A program made the position numbers and the translations under genes. From Thiotrichales bacterium (lineage in GTDB: Bacteria; Pseudomonadota; Gammaproteobacteria; HK1), in contig JAPOSC010000048.1 in the NCBI GenBank assembly GCA_026709935.1, positions 1 to 64,000 of the forward strand: a stretch of DNA of 64,000 nt, written 5' to 3'. Below are positions 29,816 to 39,231 of the stretch, piece by piece. The notes beneath the pieces are model-generated. The model searched no databases. It saw only the letters and a list, made by a program, of their open reading frames with translations, and was not told the DNA's origin. Numbering within the stretch: the first letter of the stretch is position 1; each line of letters opens with the position of its first letter.

Positions 29816-31489
29816 ATGAATCCGACCGGAAACACGAGCGCTGCTGTGGATCCCGTGACCCTGGAGGTCATCCGCAACGCGTTGAGCGCGACGGCGGAGG
29901 AGATGTCGCTCGTGGTCATGCGTTCGGCCCGGTCGCCGCTGCTGCGCGAGGCCGGCGACCTCTCCTCGGCGCTGACCGACGCGGATGGTCACCTCATCGC
30001 TCAGGGCCGCGACATCCCCATGCACCTGGGGGTCATGAGTTTCACGGTGCGGGAGTTCCTCAAGCGCGTGCCGAAGGCCCGCCTTGCTCCCGGCGACGTG
30101 TGGTTCCTCAATCTGCCCGAGGTGGGCGGCAACCACCTGCCCGACGTGAAGGCCATTCGGCCGGTGTTCGTCGATGGGACGGTTGTCGCGTTCGCGGTCA
30201 ACCTCGCGCACTGGGCCGACATCGGCGGCGCGGTGCCCGGCAGCTACGTCGCCGGGGCCGTCGATGCGTGGCAGGAGGGGTTGCGCATCCCGCCGTTTCG
30301 CCTCTTCGACGCCGTTGGCCCCGTGCGCGAAAATCTCGACATGGTGCTCGCCAACGTGCGCGGGGCGCAGGAACGCGAGGGCGACATCCTCGCGCAGATG
30401 GCGGCGACCCGAGGGGCGGAGGAGCAGTTGCAGCGCATCTTCGCCGAGCACGGCGCGGACACCGTGCTGGCCGCCATCGCCGCCATTCACGACCGGGCCG
30501 AGGCGCAGATGCGCGAGGCTCTCGCCGCCATCCCCGACGGCGTCTACGCCGGCGAGGACTGGCTCGACGACGACGCCGCGCAGGGCGGGCCGGTGGCGGT
30601 GCGGGTGCGGGTGACCGTCGCGGGCGACCGCGCCACCTTCGACTTCTCGGATACCGCGGACGCGGCCCGGGGGCCGGTGAACACCACCCCGTTCATCGCC
30701 GCCGCTTCCGTCTTCTACGTGGTCAAGGCCCTGTTCGGGCCGGACATCCAGCCGAGCGGCGGGTGCTATCGTCCGCTCGAGATTGTCACCCGTCCCGGCT
30801 CGCTGCTCGACCCCGGCCCGGAGCGGCCGGTGGTGGGTGGCAATCACGAGACCTCGCAGCGCGTCGCGGACGCCGTGTTCCGGGCGCTGGAGCCGACCGG
30901 GCCGGAACGGCTCTCCGCCGGGGGGCCGACCACCTCCGGGCTGGTGCTGTTCGGCGGACGCCGCGCGGACGGGGCCTGGACCACGTTCTACGAGACCCAC
31001 GGAGGCGGGGAGGGTGCCCGGCATGACCGCGACGGCGCTCCGGTAGTGCGGGTCCACATGTCCAACGTAATGAACACCCCGGCCGAGGTGGTGGAGGCGG
31101 AGTACCCGATCCGGGTCGAACGCCAGCGCCTGCGGTCCGGTTCGGGTGGCGCGGGGCGGCATCGCGGCGGCGCGGGGTTGCACCGGGCGTACCGCGTGCT
31201 CTGCGACGACATGTCGGTCACGACGATGTTCGAGCGCCGCGTGGTACCGCCCTACGGGCTGCAGGGAGGAGAGCCGGGGGCGCCGTTCCGGGTGACCGTC
31301 GTTCGCGCGGACGACAGCCGCCTCGATCTGCCGGGCAAGGCCAACATCCGGCTCGACCGCGACGACGTGGTGATCGTGGAGAGCTGCGGCGGTGGCGGGT
31401 ACGGGTCGCCGGAGGCGGCCGGCTCGGAACGCCGCCCGGCCGGCGACTCTTCCGCCGGCGATTCCATGACGACAGGGGGAACGATGTGA
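29816..31489 (+). CDS. hyuB: Hydantoinase/oxoprolinase subunit B (HyuB)
   Basis: This 557-residue partner of HyuA begins with VDPVTLEVIRNALSATAEEM near residue 10, then SPLLREAGDLSSALTDADG and GRDIPMHLGVM, all typical of N-methylhydantoinase B. NGGNxxSQR-like GGNHETSQRVADAVF near residue 340 and ETHGGGEGARHDRDG near residue 395 follow. The protein is full length. Its stop overlaps the SDR start (ATGTGATG), so the next gene is translationally coupled. Confidence 0.92.
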   Translation: MNPTGNTSAAVDPVTLEVIRNALSATAEEMSLVVMRSARSPLLREAGDLSSALTDADGHLIAQGRDIPMHLGVMSFTVREFLKRVPKARLAPGDVWFLNLPEVGGNHLPDVKAIRPVFVDGTVVAFAVNLAHWADIGGAVPGSYVAGAVDAWQEGLRIPPFRLFDAVGPVRENLDMVLANVRGAQEREGDILAQMAATRGAEEQLQRIFAEHGADTVLAAIAAIHDRAEAQMREALAAIPDGVYAGEDWLDDDAAQGGPVAVRVRVTVAGDRATFDFSDTADAARGPVNTTPFIAAASVFYVVKALFGPDIQPSGGCYRPLEIVTRPGSLLDPGPERPVVGGNHETSQRVADAVFRALEPTGPERLSAGGPTTSGLVLFGGRRADGAWTTFYETHGGGEGARHDRDGAPVVRVHMSNVMNTPAEVVEAEYPIRVERQRLRSGSGGAGRHRGGAGLHRAYRVLCDDMSVTTMFERRVVPPYGLQGGEPGAPFRVTVVRADDSRLDLPGKANIRLDRDDVVIVESCGGGGYGSPEAAGSERRPAGDSSAGDSMTTGGTM

Positions 31490-32271
31490 TGAAGCTCGAA
31501 GGCAGGAAGGCAATCGTCACCGGCGCCGCGAAGGGCATGGGCGCGGCGATCACGAGGACCCTCGCGCGCGAAGGCGCCGACATCGTGCTGACCGCGCGCG
31601 ACATCGCGCCGCTGGTGGAGGTCGCGGCGGAGGTTCGCGCGATGGGGCGGGAGTCGTGGGTGGTCGGCTGCGACGTGACCGATGGCCAGGAGGTCAGGGA
31701 AATGGTCGCCAAGGCGATCGAGGTCTTTGAAGGGCGCATCGACATCCTGGTCAACGTCGCCGGGGTCACCGGCCCCATCGAGACCCCGGTGCAGGACATC
31801 GACGTCGACGATTTCGACTACGTCGTCACCGCCAACGAGCGCGGGACCTTCCTTCCGATCAAGTACGTGGTTCCGACCATGATCGCCCAGAAGGAGGGGA
31901 AGATCGTGAACATCGGTGGCACCTCGGGACTGCGCGGCTATGCCATGCGCACCGCCTACAGCGCGTCGAAGTGGGCGGTGCGCGGCATCACCCGCACCGT
32001 GGCACTGGAACTGGGCCCGCACAACATCAACGTCAACGCGGTATGCCCGGGCATCGTGGACGGGCCGCGGATGCAGAAGCTCTGCGAGGAGAAGGCGCGG
32101 GTGCGGGGCTGGACGACCGAGGAAGTCTACGACGAGTACGTTCAGGACATGGCGCTGAAGCGCGTGACCGTCGCGCAGGACATCGCCAACGCGGTGCTGT
32201 TCCTGGCGAGCGAGGACAGCCGGCAGATCACCGGCCAGCACATCGCCGTCGATGGCGGCTGGGACGTGTGA
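31489..32271 (+). CDS. SDR family NAD(P)-dependent oxidoreductase
   Basis: This classical short-chain dehydrogenase of 260 residues has the cofactor motif IVTGAAKGMGAAI at residue 9, NVAGVTGP for the NNAG position, catalytic Ser in IGGTSGLRG, and YSASKWAVRGITR with the Tyr-Lys pair near residue 155. It ends GQHIAVDGGWDV. The ATG at 31489 overlaps the hyuB stop and follows AGGGGGAACG. Located between hyuAB and the molybdenum hydroxylase genes, it likely handles a ketone or alcohol intermediate of the same pathway; the substrate is unknown. Confidence 0.9.
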   Translation: MKLEGRKAIVTGAAKGMGAAITRTLAREGADIVLTARDIAPLVEVAAEVRAMGRESWVVGCDVTDGQEVREMVAKAIEVFEGRIDILVNVAGVTGPIETPVQDIDVDDFDYVVTANERGTFLPIKYVVPTMIAQKEGKIVNIGGTSGLRGYAMRTAYSASKWAVRGITRTVALELGPHNINVNAVCPGIVDGPRMQKLCEEKARVRGWTTEEVYDEYVQDMALKRVTVAQDIANAVLFLASEDSRQITGQHIAVDGGWDV

Positions 32272-32319
32272 GCGGGCCGGCGCACCCGGAGAGATGACAG
32301 CGCCCCGAGGAGCATGACG

Positions 32320-33204
32320 ATGTATGTACCGTTCGAACTGGAGATGCCGGGCGATCTCGCCGGTGCCCTCGGCGCCCTCGCCGCCGGCACCGGTGCGAAG
32401 ACCATGGCCATGGCCGGCGGCACCAATCTGATCGTCGACATGCGCGCGAAGCGCGAGCGGCCCGATCGGGTGGTGGGGCTCGGCCGGGTCGGCGCGCTGC
32501 GGGGCATGGAGTGCGGGGAAGAGTGGATCTCCATCGGCGGCGGGACCACGGTGACCGACCTGCTGCAATCGAAGGAGATCGCCGAGGCGGCGCCCTCCCT
32601 CGTCGAGTCCTCGCGTCTGTTCGCGGGCCTGATGGTGCGCAACACCGCCACCGTAGCCGGCAACATCGCCTGCGGCTCGCCGGCCGCGGACCTGGTGCCG
32701 CCCCTGCTTGCGCTCGACGCCGACGTGACGCTCGCGAGTGTGGCCGGGACCCGGACGCTGCCGCTCGACGAGTACTTCCTGGGCTACAAGCGCGACGTGC
32801 GCCGGCCCGACGAACTGATCACCCGCGTCTCCTGGCCCCGTCTCCCGCAATCATCCGACCAGTCTTTCATCAACGCCTTCTACAAGCTCGCGCGGCGCAA
32901 GGGCGACGCGATCACGGTCACCGGGGTGGCAGTGACGCTGGTTGTCGCCGGCGGGGTGTGCACAAAGGCGCGGGTTGCGCTCGGGGCGGTCGCCCCCGTC
33001 GTGTTCCGGGCGCGGGACGCCGAATCCGTGCTGGAGGGCCGGGCGCTGACCCCGGCGCGGATCGATGAAGCGGCGCGGGCGGCTGCCGCCTCTTCCTGCC
33101 CCATCGACGATGTACGGGCCTCCGCCGCGTACCGCCTCCACACCGTCGAGGCCCTGACCCGGCGCCTGATCGCGCAGGCCTGGCGCCGGTCGACCGACCA
33201 GTGA
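32320..33204 (+). CDS. FAD-binding medium subunit of a molybdenum hydroxylase
   Basis: This 294-residue CoxM/CutM-type subunit carries FAD in the electron path of xanthine-oxidase-family enzymes. MAMAGGTNLIVDMRAKRERP near residue 30 and ISIGGGTTVTDLLQS near residue 70 bind the cofactor; LFAGLMVRNTATVAGNIACG near residue 105 is the second FAD signature. The ATG at 32320 is preferred over 32314 because AGGAG then has 7-base spacing. It is first of the medium-small-large trio, 48 bases after the SDR gene. Confidence 0.9.
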   Translation: MYVPFELEMPGDLAGALGALAAGTGAKTMAMAGGTNLIVDMRAKRERPDRVVGLGRVGALRGMECGEEWISIGGGTTVTDLLQSKEIAEAAPSLVESSRLFAGLMVRNTATVAGNIACGSPAADLVPPLLALDADVTLASVAGTRTLPLDEYFLGYKRDVRRPDELITRVSWPRLPQSSDQSFINAFYKLARRKGDAITVTGVAVTLVVAGGVCTKARVALGAVAPVVFRARDAESVLEGRALTPARIDEAARAAAASSCPIDDVRASAAYRLHTVEALTRRLIAQAWRRSTDQ

Positions 33205-33353
33205 GATTGGGCCCCGCACCGACGAAATCTGACCGGACCAGCGCCCGGAGAGCGTCTCCCGGCGCGAACGTCCTGCCCGTGCCCGGACGCGCCTCGCGCG
33301 AGGCCCGATCGCGAAGAGGATGCCGCATCGTGAATTTCAGGAGGAAGTGAACC

Positions 33354-33842
33354 ATGTCCACCGAACGCACCATCATGCTCCGCGTCAACGGACGCGACGA
33401 GCCCGGGCGCTTCCCCGCCCATCGCACGCTGCTGGAGGCGCTGCGCCAGATCGGCCACACCGAGGTCAAGAGCGGCTGCGAGAAGGGCGATTGCGGCGCC
33501 TGCGCAGTCCTCGTCGACGGGATGGCAGTGGACAGTTGCCTCACCCTCGCCTGGACGGCGGAGGGGGCCGAGATCACGACCGTCTCCGGCCTGGGTGACC
33601 TCGATGCGCTGCACCCGGTCCAGCAGGCGTTCTCCGACGGCGGCGCCGCCCAGTGCGGTTACTGCACCCCGGGGATCATCATCGCCGCGAAGGCGATCAT
33701 CGACCGGCACCCGGACCCGACCGAGGAGGACATCCGCATCGGCCTGAGTGGCAACCTGTGCCGCTGCACCGGCTACACCAAGGTGTTCGAGGCGGTGAGC
33801 GAGGCGGCCGCGATCATGCGGGCCGGGAGCGACGGGCGATGA
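33354..33842 (+). CDS. 2Fe-2S small subunit of the molybdenum hydroxylase
   Basis: This 162-residue CoxS-type protein has two 2Fe-2S clusters. The plant-type cluster ligands are in KSGCEKGDCGACAVLVDG plus the later SCLTLAW Cys near residue 60. The second cluster is held by QCGYCTPGII and NLCRCTGYTK near residues 100-140. It passes electrons from the Mo centre to FAD. GGAGGAAGTGAACC lies before the ATG. Its TGA overlaps the large-subunit ATG by 4 bases. Confidence 0.94.
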   Translation: MSTERTIMLRVNGRDEPGRFPAHRTLLEALRQIGHTEVKSGCEKGDCGACAVLVDGMAVDSCLTLAWTAEGAEITTVSGLGDLDALHPVQQAFSDGGAAQCGYCTPGIIIAAKAIIDRHPDPTEEDIRIGLSGNLCRCTGYTKVFEAVSEAAAIMRAGSDGR

Positions 33843-36157
33843 ACCGGCCCAACATCCGGTTCCGGCAGGTGGGGCGGCCGCTCACCCGCACCGATGCGCC
33901 CGGCAAGGTCACCGGCCGCACCCCCTACGCCGGCGATTACGTGATGCCGGGCATGCTGCACATGGGGGTGGTGCGGGCGGACATCGCGAGTGCCCGACTT
34001 GTGCGGCTCGACGTCTCGAAGGCGCGGGCGCTCGCAGGGGTGGCCTGCGTCCTCACCGCCGCGGACCTCCCCGAGCGCACCGCGTCCACCGACATTCCGG
34101 GGCAGGTCGGGCAGAAGCGGCTGGACACCGGCCAGCAGATCCTGGTCAGGGAGCGGGTCCGGTATTTCGGCGAGCCGCTCGCGCTCATCGCCGCGGAGAC
34201 CCGCGACATCGCGGATCACGCCATGGAGCTGGTGGAGATCGAGCTCGAACCGATCCCCGGCGTCTACGACCCGCTGGAGGCGATGAAGCCCGGCGCGCCC
34301 GTGGTCACCGCGCCCGACAACATCGTGGCCGAGCGCAGGATCCGGAAGGGGGATGTCGAGGCCGGCTTCGCCGCGGCCGACCTCGTAGTCGAGAACACCT
34401 TCCGCACCCCGTTTCAGGAGCACGCATTCCTGGAGCCCGAGGTGGGGCTCGCGTGGGTGGACGAGAACGATGTGGTCAACATCCGCGTCTCCACCCAGGT
34501 GATCGAGCACTTCCGGCCCATCGCCGACGCCATCGGGGTGCCGCACAACAAGGTGCGCATCCGCGGCGCCCTGGTCGGCGGCGGTTTCGGGGGCAAGGAG
34601 GACCTCACCGTCGAGGTGTACCTGGCTCTGCTCACGAAGCGCACCGGCCGTCCGGTGCGGCTGGAGTACACGCGCGAGGACTCGTTCGTGGGCCACGGCA
34701 AGCGCCACCCCTTCATCCTGACCTACCGCACCGGGGTCACGAAGGAGGGCAAGATCACCGCGCTCGACGTGACCATGGTGGCCGACTCCGGGGCTTACGT
34801 GTTCCTGAGTCCCTACGTCCTGCTCTACGCTCTGGTGGCCGCTCCCGGCCCCTACCGGGTGGACAACCTCAATGTCTTCGCCCGCGCGGTGGCGACCAAC
34901 AACATGTTCACCAGCGCCTTCCGGGGGTTCGGCGCGCTCCAGGCCTGCGCCGCCTACGAGCAGCAGATGGACGAGGTGGCGCAGGCGGTCGGCCTCGACC
35001 GCCTGGAACTCCGCCGACGGAACTTCCTGAAGACCGGCGAGCCGATGTCCACGGGTTTCGTGCCGCCGAGCGCGATCTGGACCGACCAGTGCGCCGAACG
35101 GGCCTGGGCCGCGCTCGGCGAGCCCGCTCCGGCCGAGGGTCCGCGCTGCGTCGGCCGCGGCATCGCCTGCTACCAGCAGAGCTACGGCCGGCTCACCTTC
35201 CTGCACGATACCTCGGAGGCGTGGGTCGGGGTCGAGATGGACGGCACCGTGGTGGTGCGATCCGGGGTCACCGACATCGGCGCCGGCCAGGTCTCGGCCC
35301 TCGGCCAGATCGCGGTCGAGGTCCTCGGCGTCACCCTCGACAACGTCGTCGTCTACAACAGCGATTCCGCGGTGACCCCGCTTGCCGGCACCACCACCGC
35401 GACCCGCGCCCTGTACATGACCGGCAACGCGGTGAAGCAGGCGGCGGAGGGGGTGCGGGCGCGGCTCGTGGACCGGGCCGCGAGGGCCTTCGGGGTCGAG
35501 CCGGATGCGGTGGATCTGGGCGACAACCTCGCCTTCGTGGTGGACGACCCGGAAAAATCGATGCCCCTCGTCGAGCTGGTACGGACCTGCGGCGCGGAAG
35601 GCATCCACCGCTCCGAGCTTGCGATGTTCCGTGCGCCGTTCACCGACTTCCTGGACCCGGAGACCGGTCAGGGCCAGGCCCATCCCGACTACGCCTACGG
35701 GGCGCACGCGGTCGAGGTTGCGGTGGACGTGGACACCGGCGAGGTCGAGGTGCTGAAGAGCGTGGCCGCGCACGATGTCGGCCAGTGCATCAACCCCGCC
35801 GCGGTGGAGGGTCAGATCCAGGGCGGCGCCCAGAACGGTCAGGGGTACGCGCTGAGCGAGGAAATGCTCTACGAGGAGGGGCGGCTGATCACGCCGTCGT
35901 TCAGCGAGTACCTGATGCCGACCGCCATGGACATGCCGAAGGTGGAGTGCATCATCCTGGAATCCCGCAGCGGCGTCGGTCCCTACGGGGCGAAGGGTAT
36001 CGGCGAGCCGGCCATGACCCCGGTGGCGCCGGCCATCGCCAACGCGGTCGCGGACGCGATCGGGGTGCGCGTGTTCGAGATGCCGATCACGCCGGAACGG
36101 GTGGTCAGGGCGCTGAAGCGGCGCGACGAGGCCGCACGGAGCGGGCCGGTGGCATGA
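33839..36157 (+). CDS. Molybdopterin-binding large subunit (xanthine dehydrogenase family)
   Basis: This 772-residue catalytic subunit hydroxylates a carbon of an aromatic, purine-like or N-heterocyclic substrate. GRPLTRTDAPGKVTGRTPYA opens the first domain. GALVGGGFGGKEDLTVEVYL near residue 245 and SAFRGFGALQACAAYEQQMD near residue 360 are Mo-cofactor contacts. AHDVGQCINPAAVEGQIQGG near residue 645 and GPYGAKGIGEPAMTP near residue 715, with the catalytic Glu in GIGEP, close the active site. The AFRGFG motif argues against form I CO dehydrogenase, which has AYRCSFR. No coxD/E/F/G maturation genes are present. With hyuAB and the SDR it may form one ring-degrading pathway. Confidence 0.92.
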   Translation: MNRPNIRFRQVGRPLTRTDAPGKVTGRTPYAGDYVMPGMLHMGVVRADIASARLVRLDVSKARALAGVACVLTAADLPERTASTDIPGQVGQKRLDTGQQILVRERVRYFGEPLALIAAETRDIADHAMELVEIELEPIPGVYDPLEAMKPGAPVVTAPDNIVAERRIRKGDVEAGFAAADLVVENTFRTPFQEHAFLEPEVGLAWVDENDVVNIRVSTQVIEHFRPIADAIGVPHNKVRIRGALVGGGFGGKEDLTVEVYLALLTKRTGRPVRLEYTREDSFVGHGKRHPFILTYRTGVTKEGKITALDVTMVADSGAYVFLSPYVLLYALVAAPGPYRVDNLNVFARAVATNNMFTSAFRGFGALQACAAYEQQMDEVAQAVGLDRLELRRRNFLKTGEPMSTGFVPPSAIWTDQCAERAWAALGEPAPAEGPRCVGRGIACYQQSYGRLTFLHDTSEAWVGVEMDGTVVVRSGVTDIGAGQVSALGQIAVEVLGVTLDNVVVYNSDSAVTPLAGTTTATRALYMTGNAVKQAAEGVRARLVDRAARAFGVEPDAVDLGDNLAFVVDDPEKSMPLVELVRTCGAEGIHRSELAMFRAPFTDFLDPETGQGQAHPDYAYGAHAVEVAVDVDTGEVEVLKSVAAHDVGQCINPAAVEGQIQGGAQNGQGYALSEEMLYEEGRLITPSFSEYLMPTAMDMPKVECIILESRSGVGPYGAKGIGEPAMTPVAPAIANAVADAIGVRVFEMPITPERVVRALKRRDEAARSGPVA

Positions 36158-36352
36158 CGGGCGTCGGCTGATCGACGTTGATCGCCATCGGGCACCAACG
36201 ATGAGCCATTTCGCTCGGGGTGCCCGGATCTTGTACAGGCGCACGCTTGGTATCCGGATGACACGTTTGGCGCGTGAGCTTCTTCGTCGATATTTCGGCG
36301 ATTCTCGCGTTCTTCGACTCGGATGGCACTCGACAATTGCCGGAGGCTGGTA

Positions 36353-38449
36353 ATGCCCGACCACCCGCGACGCGACCCACGTTGCGACATCCTGTTCGAG
36401 CCGGTCGCCATCGGTCCGGTGACCACGCGAAACCGCTTCTACCAGGTCCCGCACTGCAACGGGATGGGCTATCGCGACCCCACCGCGCTGGCGTGGATGC
36501 GCGGCGTGAAGGCGGAAGGCGGTTGGGGGGTGGTGTGCACCGAACAAGTCGAGTTCCACCATACCTCCGACATCACCCCGTTCATCGAGTTGCGGCTGTG
36601 GGACGACCGCGACATCCCGATGCTGGCCCGCATGGCGGACCGGATCCACGAGTTCGGGTCGCTCGCCGGGATCGAGCTGGCCTACAACGGCCTCAACGCC
36701 CCGAACCTCTACGGCCGTGAGGTCCCGATGGGGCCGTCTGCCCTGCCGGTCATGACCTTCACTTACGATCCGGTGCAGGCGCGCGCAATGACCCGGCGCG
36801 ACATCCGCGATCTCCGCCGCTGGCACCGGACGGCGGCGCTGCGCGCCCGACGGGCCGGGTTCGACCTGGTCTACGTCTACGCCGGCCATGCGCTCACCTT
36901 CCTGCATCACTTCCTGTCTCGCCGCTACAACCAGCGCACGGACGAGTACGGCGGCTCGCTCGAGAACCGCGTCCGGCTCCTGAAGGAGACGCTCATCGAC
37001 ACCCGCGAGGCGGTGGGCGACACCTGTGCGGTTCCGTGCCGGATCTCCATGGACGAGCTGCTCGGGCCGGACGGGCTCGAGAAGGCCGAGGCGGAAGACG
37101 CGATCGGACTCCTCGCGGAGCTTCCCGATCTCTGGGATCTCGCGCTGGCGGGCTGGGAGAACGACTCGGTGACTTCGCGTTTCGGGCCCGAAGGCGGGCA
37201 CGAGCCCTTCATCGAGGGGGTGAAGGAGTTGACCACCAAGCCGGTGGTCGCGGTCGGAAGGTATACGTCTCCCGATCGGATGGTGTCGGTGATCCGCAAG
37301 GGCCTGGTGGACCTCATCGGCGCCGCGCGTCCTTCGATTGCCGATCCATTCCTGCCGAGGAAGATCGAGGAAGGGCGCCCGGAGGACATCCGCGAGTGCA
37401 TCGGCTGCAATATCTGCGTCTCCGGCGACTTCACCATGTCGCCGATCCGCTGCACCCAGAACCCGACGATGGGCGAGGAGTGGCGCAAGGGCTGGCACCC
37501 GGAGCGCATCCGCCCGAAGGCGTCGGATCGGCCCGTCCTCGTCGTCGGCGCCGGGCCGGCGGGGCTCGAGGCGGCGCAGGCGCTCGGCAAGCGCGGCTAC
37601 GAGGTGACGCTGGCGGAGAGGGGCACCGAGCTCGGGGGCCGGGTGAACCGGGAGAGCCGCCTGCCGGGGCTCTCCGCCTGGAGCCGGGTGCGGGATTACC
37701 GCGAGCAGCAGCTTCATCAGCTCGCGAGCGTGCGGATCTACTTCGACTCGGCGCTGGATGCGGAGTCGGTCCTGGAATTCGGTGCCCCGCGGGTGGTCGT
37801 CGCCACCGGCGCGCGGTGGCGACGCGACGGGGTGGGGCACCACTGGACACGGCCCATGCCGATCGAGGACGACGCCCGCGTGCTGTCTCCGGACGACCTG
37901 ATGGAGGGAACGACCTTGCCGCGCGGGGCGCGGGTGGTGGTGTGGGACGACGACCACTACTACATGGGCGGCCTGATGGCGGAGGTGCTCGCGGACATGG
38001 GCTGCGAGACGCACTACCTGACCCCGGCCTGCGAGGTGTCCACATGGACCCGTGCGACCATGGAGCAGCACTTCATCCAGAAGCGGCTGCTGGAGAAGGG
38101 GGTGAAGATCCATCCCTTCGCCAATCTGGACGCGGTGGGGGAGAGCGGCGTCACCGCGTCGTGCGCATTCACGGGTCATACCCAGGAGGTCGAGACGGAC
38201 GCGGTGGTGCTGGTCACATCACGGGTGTCGGAGGATCGCCTTTTCCGGGATCTCGAAGCCCGCGCCGCCGACTGGCCGGAGGCGGGAATCGAGTCCGTGG
38301 ACGCCATCGGAGACGCTCTTGCTCCCGCCACCATCGCCCACGCGGTGTACGCGGGGCGCCGCTACGCCGAGGCGCTCGATGGTGAGGGGGACGCGGGCGA
38401 CACGGTGCCGTTCAGGCGGGAGATCGCGGAGCTGGCTCCGCTGGATTGA
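36353..38449 (+). CDS. Trimethylamine/dimethylamine dehydrogenase-family flavoprotein
   Basis: This 698-residue protein is homologous along its whole length to bacterial trimethylamine dehydrogenase (old-yellow-enzyme barrel, 4Fe-4S, then ADP/FAD-like domains). FYQVPHCNGMG near residue 28 keeps the Cys that binds FMN covalently in that family. The cluster ligands are CIGCNICVSG with a fourth Cys in IRCTQN near residue 350. VLVVGAGPAGLEAAQALGKR starts the second half. In trimethylamine dehydrogenase the aromatic bowl includes Tyr60; here the sequence GVVCTEQVEFHHTSD has Gln there, as described for dimethylamine dehydrogenase. Substrate is therefore likely a secondary amine or other N-methyl compound. 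CGGAGGCTGG sets the ATG at 36353. It stands 195 bases after the Mo-hydroxylase. Confidence 0.85.
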   Translation: MPDHPRRDPRCDILFEPVAIGPVTTRNRFYQVPHCNGMGYRDPTALAWMRGVKAEGGWGVVCTEQVEFHHTSDITPFIELRLWDDRDIPMLARMADRIHEFGSLAGIELAYNGLNAPNLYGREVPMGPSALPVMTFTYDPVQARAMTRRDIRDLRRWHRTAALRARRAGFDLVYVYAGHALTFLHHFLSRRYNQRTDEYGGSLENRVRLLKETLIDTREAVGDTCAVPCRISMDELLGPDGLEKAEAEDAIGLLAELPDLWDLALAGWENDSVTSRFGPEGGHEPFIEGVKELTTKPVVAVGRYTSPDRMVSVIRKGLVDLIGAARPSIADPFLPRKIEEGRPEDIRECIGCNICVSGDFTMSPIRCTQNPTMGEEWRKGWHPERIRPKASDRPVLVVGAGPAGLEAAQALGKRGYEVTLAERGTELGGRVNRESRLPGLSAWSRVRDYREQQLHQLASVRIYFDSALDAESVLEFGAPRVVVATGARWRRDGVGHHWTRPMPIEDDARVLSPDDLMEGTTLPRGARVVVWDDDHYYMGGLMAEVLADMGCETHYLTPACEVSTWTRATMEQHFIQKRLLEKGVKIHPFANLDAVGESGVTASCAFTGHTQEVETDAVVLVTSRVSEDRLFRDLEARAADWPEAGIESVDAIGDALAPATIAHAVYAGRRYAEALDGEGDAGDTVPFRREIAELAPLD

Positions 38450-38595
38450 GGTTCCGTCGTCTGCTGCGTTCGGCCGGGACGCGGTCGGTCGTGTTTCGGC
38501 TTCGGGACGACGCGACGGCCTGGCCCGCATCACCGCGACCCGCCATCACCTCATGTGGCGGTTGTCGAACTCCTTTGAGCCAACCACCTTGTGTG

Positions 38596-38639
38596 AAGAA
38601 TTATATAAACTGTTTAATTTATTGTTTTTATTTATTTTT
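38596..38639. other. Very AT-rich patch beside tRNA-Ser
   Basis: Forty-four bases are almost only A and T (for example TTTAATTTATTGTTTTTATT) and adjoin the 3' end of tRNA-Ser. The surrounding genome is strongly GC-rich. Together with the gap 38450-38595, which shows no gene, it may be the scar of an integration at the tRNA gene. Confidence 0.4.
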
Positions 38640-38730
<91 letters not shown>

Positions 38731-38740
38731 GGGAGCGGCA

Positions 38741-38769
38741 AGAGTAAGGGAGACGCGGCGGGTCCGCAA
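38741..38769 (-). promoter_or_regulatory. Candidate promoter of tRNA-Ser
   Basis: On the minus strand TTGCGG (38769-38764) and TACTCT (38746-38741) are spaced by 17 bases, and the tRNA begins 10 bases after the -10 box. Confidence 0.5.
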
Positions 38770-39028
38770 TTCGGCCCGTCGATCATTCGAGCCGTCGATC
38801 GATCAGTTGCTCTGGCCGATCGGGGTGCGTACTCCCCGATGGTCGCGTCTGCTGGTGTCCCGGGCTCGGGAAATCCGGCTCGGCCGGTGCCGAGCGCACG
38901 CGGATGGTGCGGACGGCCAGGCTCCCGGGAGTTGCTGCGCATGGCGAGGCGGACGTGATGACTCCGCTTCGGCCCGTGATATCCTCGCGCGCCTTCGTGA
39001 CGAAGTGCGCAGTCGATGGCAGGTCGAT

Positions 39029-39140
39029 GGTGGTCCGCGTCAGTCCCCCCGCATCGCCAGGTCGTGAACCCCGTCAGGCCCGGAAGGGAGCAGCGGCAGC
39101 GGCGGACGCGAGTGCCGGGGTGCGGCTGGTGCGGGCCGCC
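39029..39140 (+). ncRNA. ffs: Signal recognition particle RNA, small (4.5S) type
   Basis: The universal SRP core is visible at 39071-39095: CCGTCAGGCCCGGAAGGGAG followed by CAGCGG. Its GGAA tetraloop is closed by CCC/GGG and the asymmetric loop binds Ffh. The ends pair as a perfect 10-bp stem, GGTGGTCCGC (39029-39038) with GCGGGCCGCC (39131-39140), allowing G-U. The RNA is about 112 bases, as expected for alphaproteobacteria. A TATCCT box at 38980-38985 may be its -10 element; the true 5' end could lie somewhat upstream. It is in the gap ahead of the first sox operon. Confidence 0.88.
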
Positions 39141-39159
39141 TCCATCCTCGAAGCACCAT

Positions 39160-39185
39160 GACCGATTTTGCGGTGAGAATCGGTC
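39160..39185 (+). terminator. Hairpin after the SRP RNA
   Basis: GACCGATT (39160-39167) pairs with AATCGGTC (39178-39185). It lies 19 bases after the SRP RNA and before soxB. A weak pyrimidine tract, not a T run, follows, so its function as terminator is tentative. Confidence 0.4.
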
Positions 39186-39231
39186 GGTCTCTGTGTATAT
39201 TCGCCCCGACTCGAATCCGTGGATGCCGGAT

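Noticed and set aside
33839-36157. Form I carbon monoxide dehydrogenase large subunit
   Set aside because: The diagnostic AYRCSFR active-site loop is absent (SAFRGFG instead) and no cox maturation genes are adjacent.
33773-38179. 1468-codon open frame on the minus strand
   Set aside because: It lies opposite the molybdenum hydroxylase large subunit and the TMADH-like gene, both strongly conserved; composition is that of an antisense shadow.
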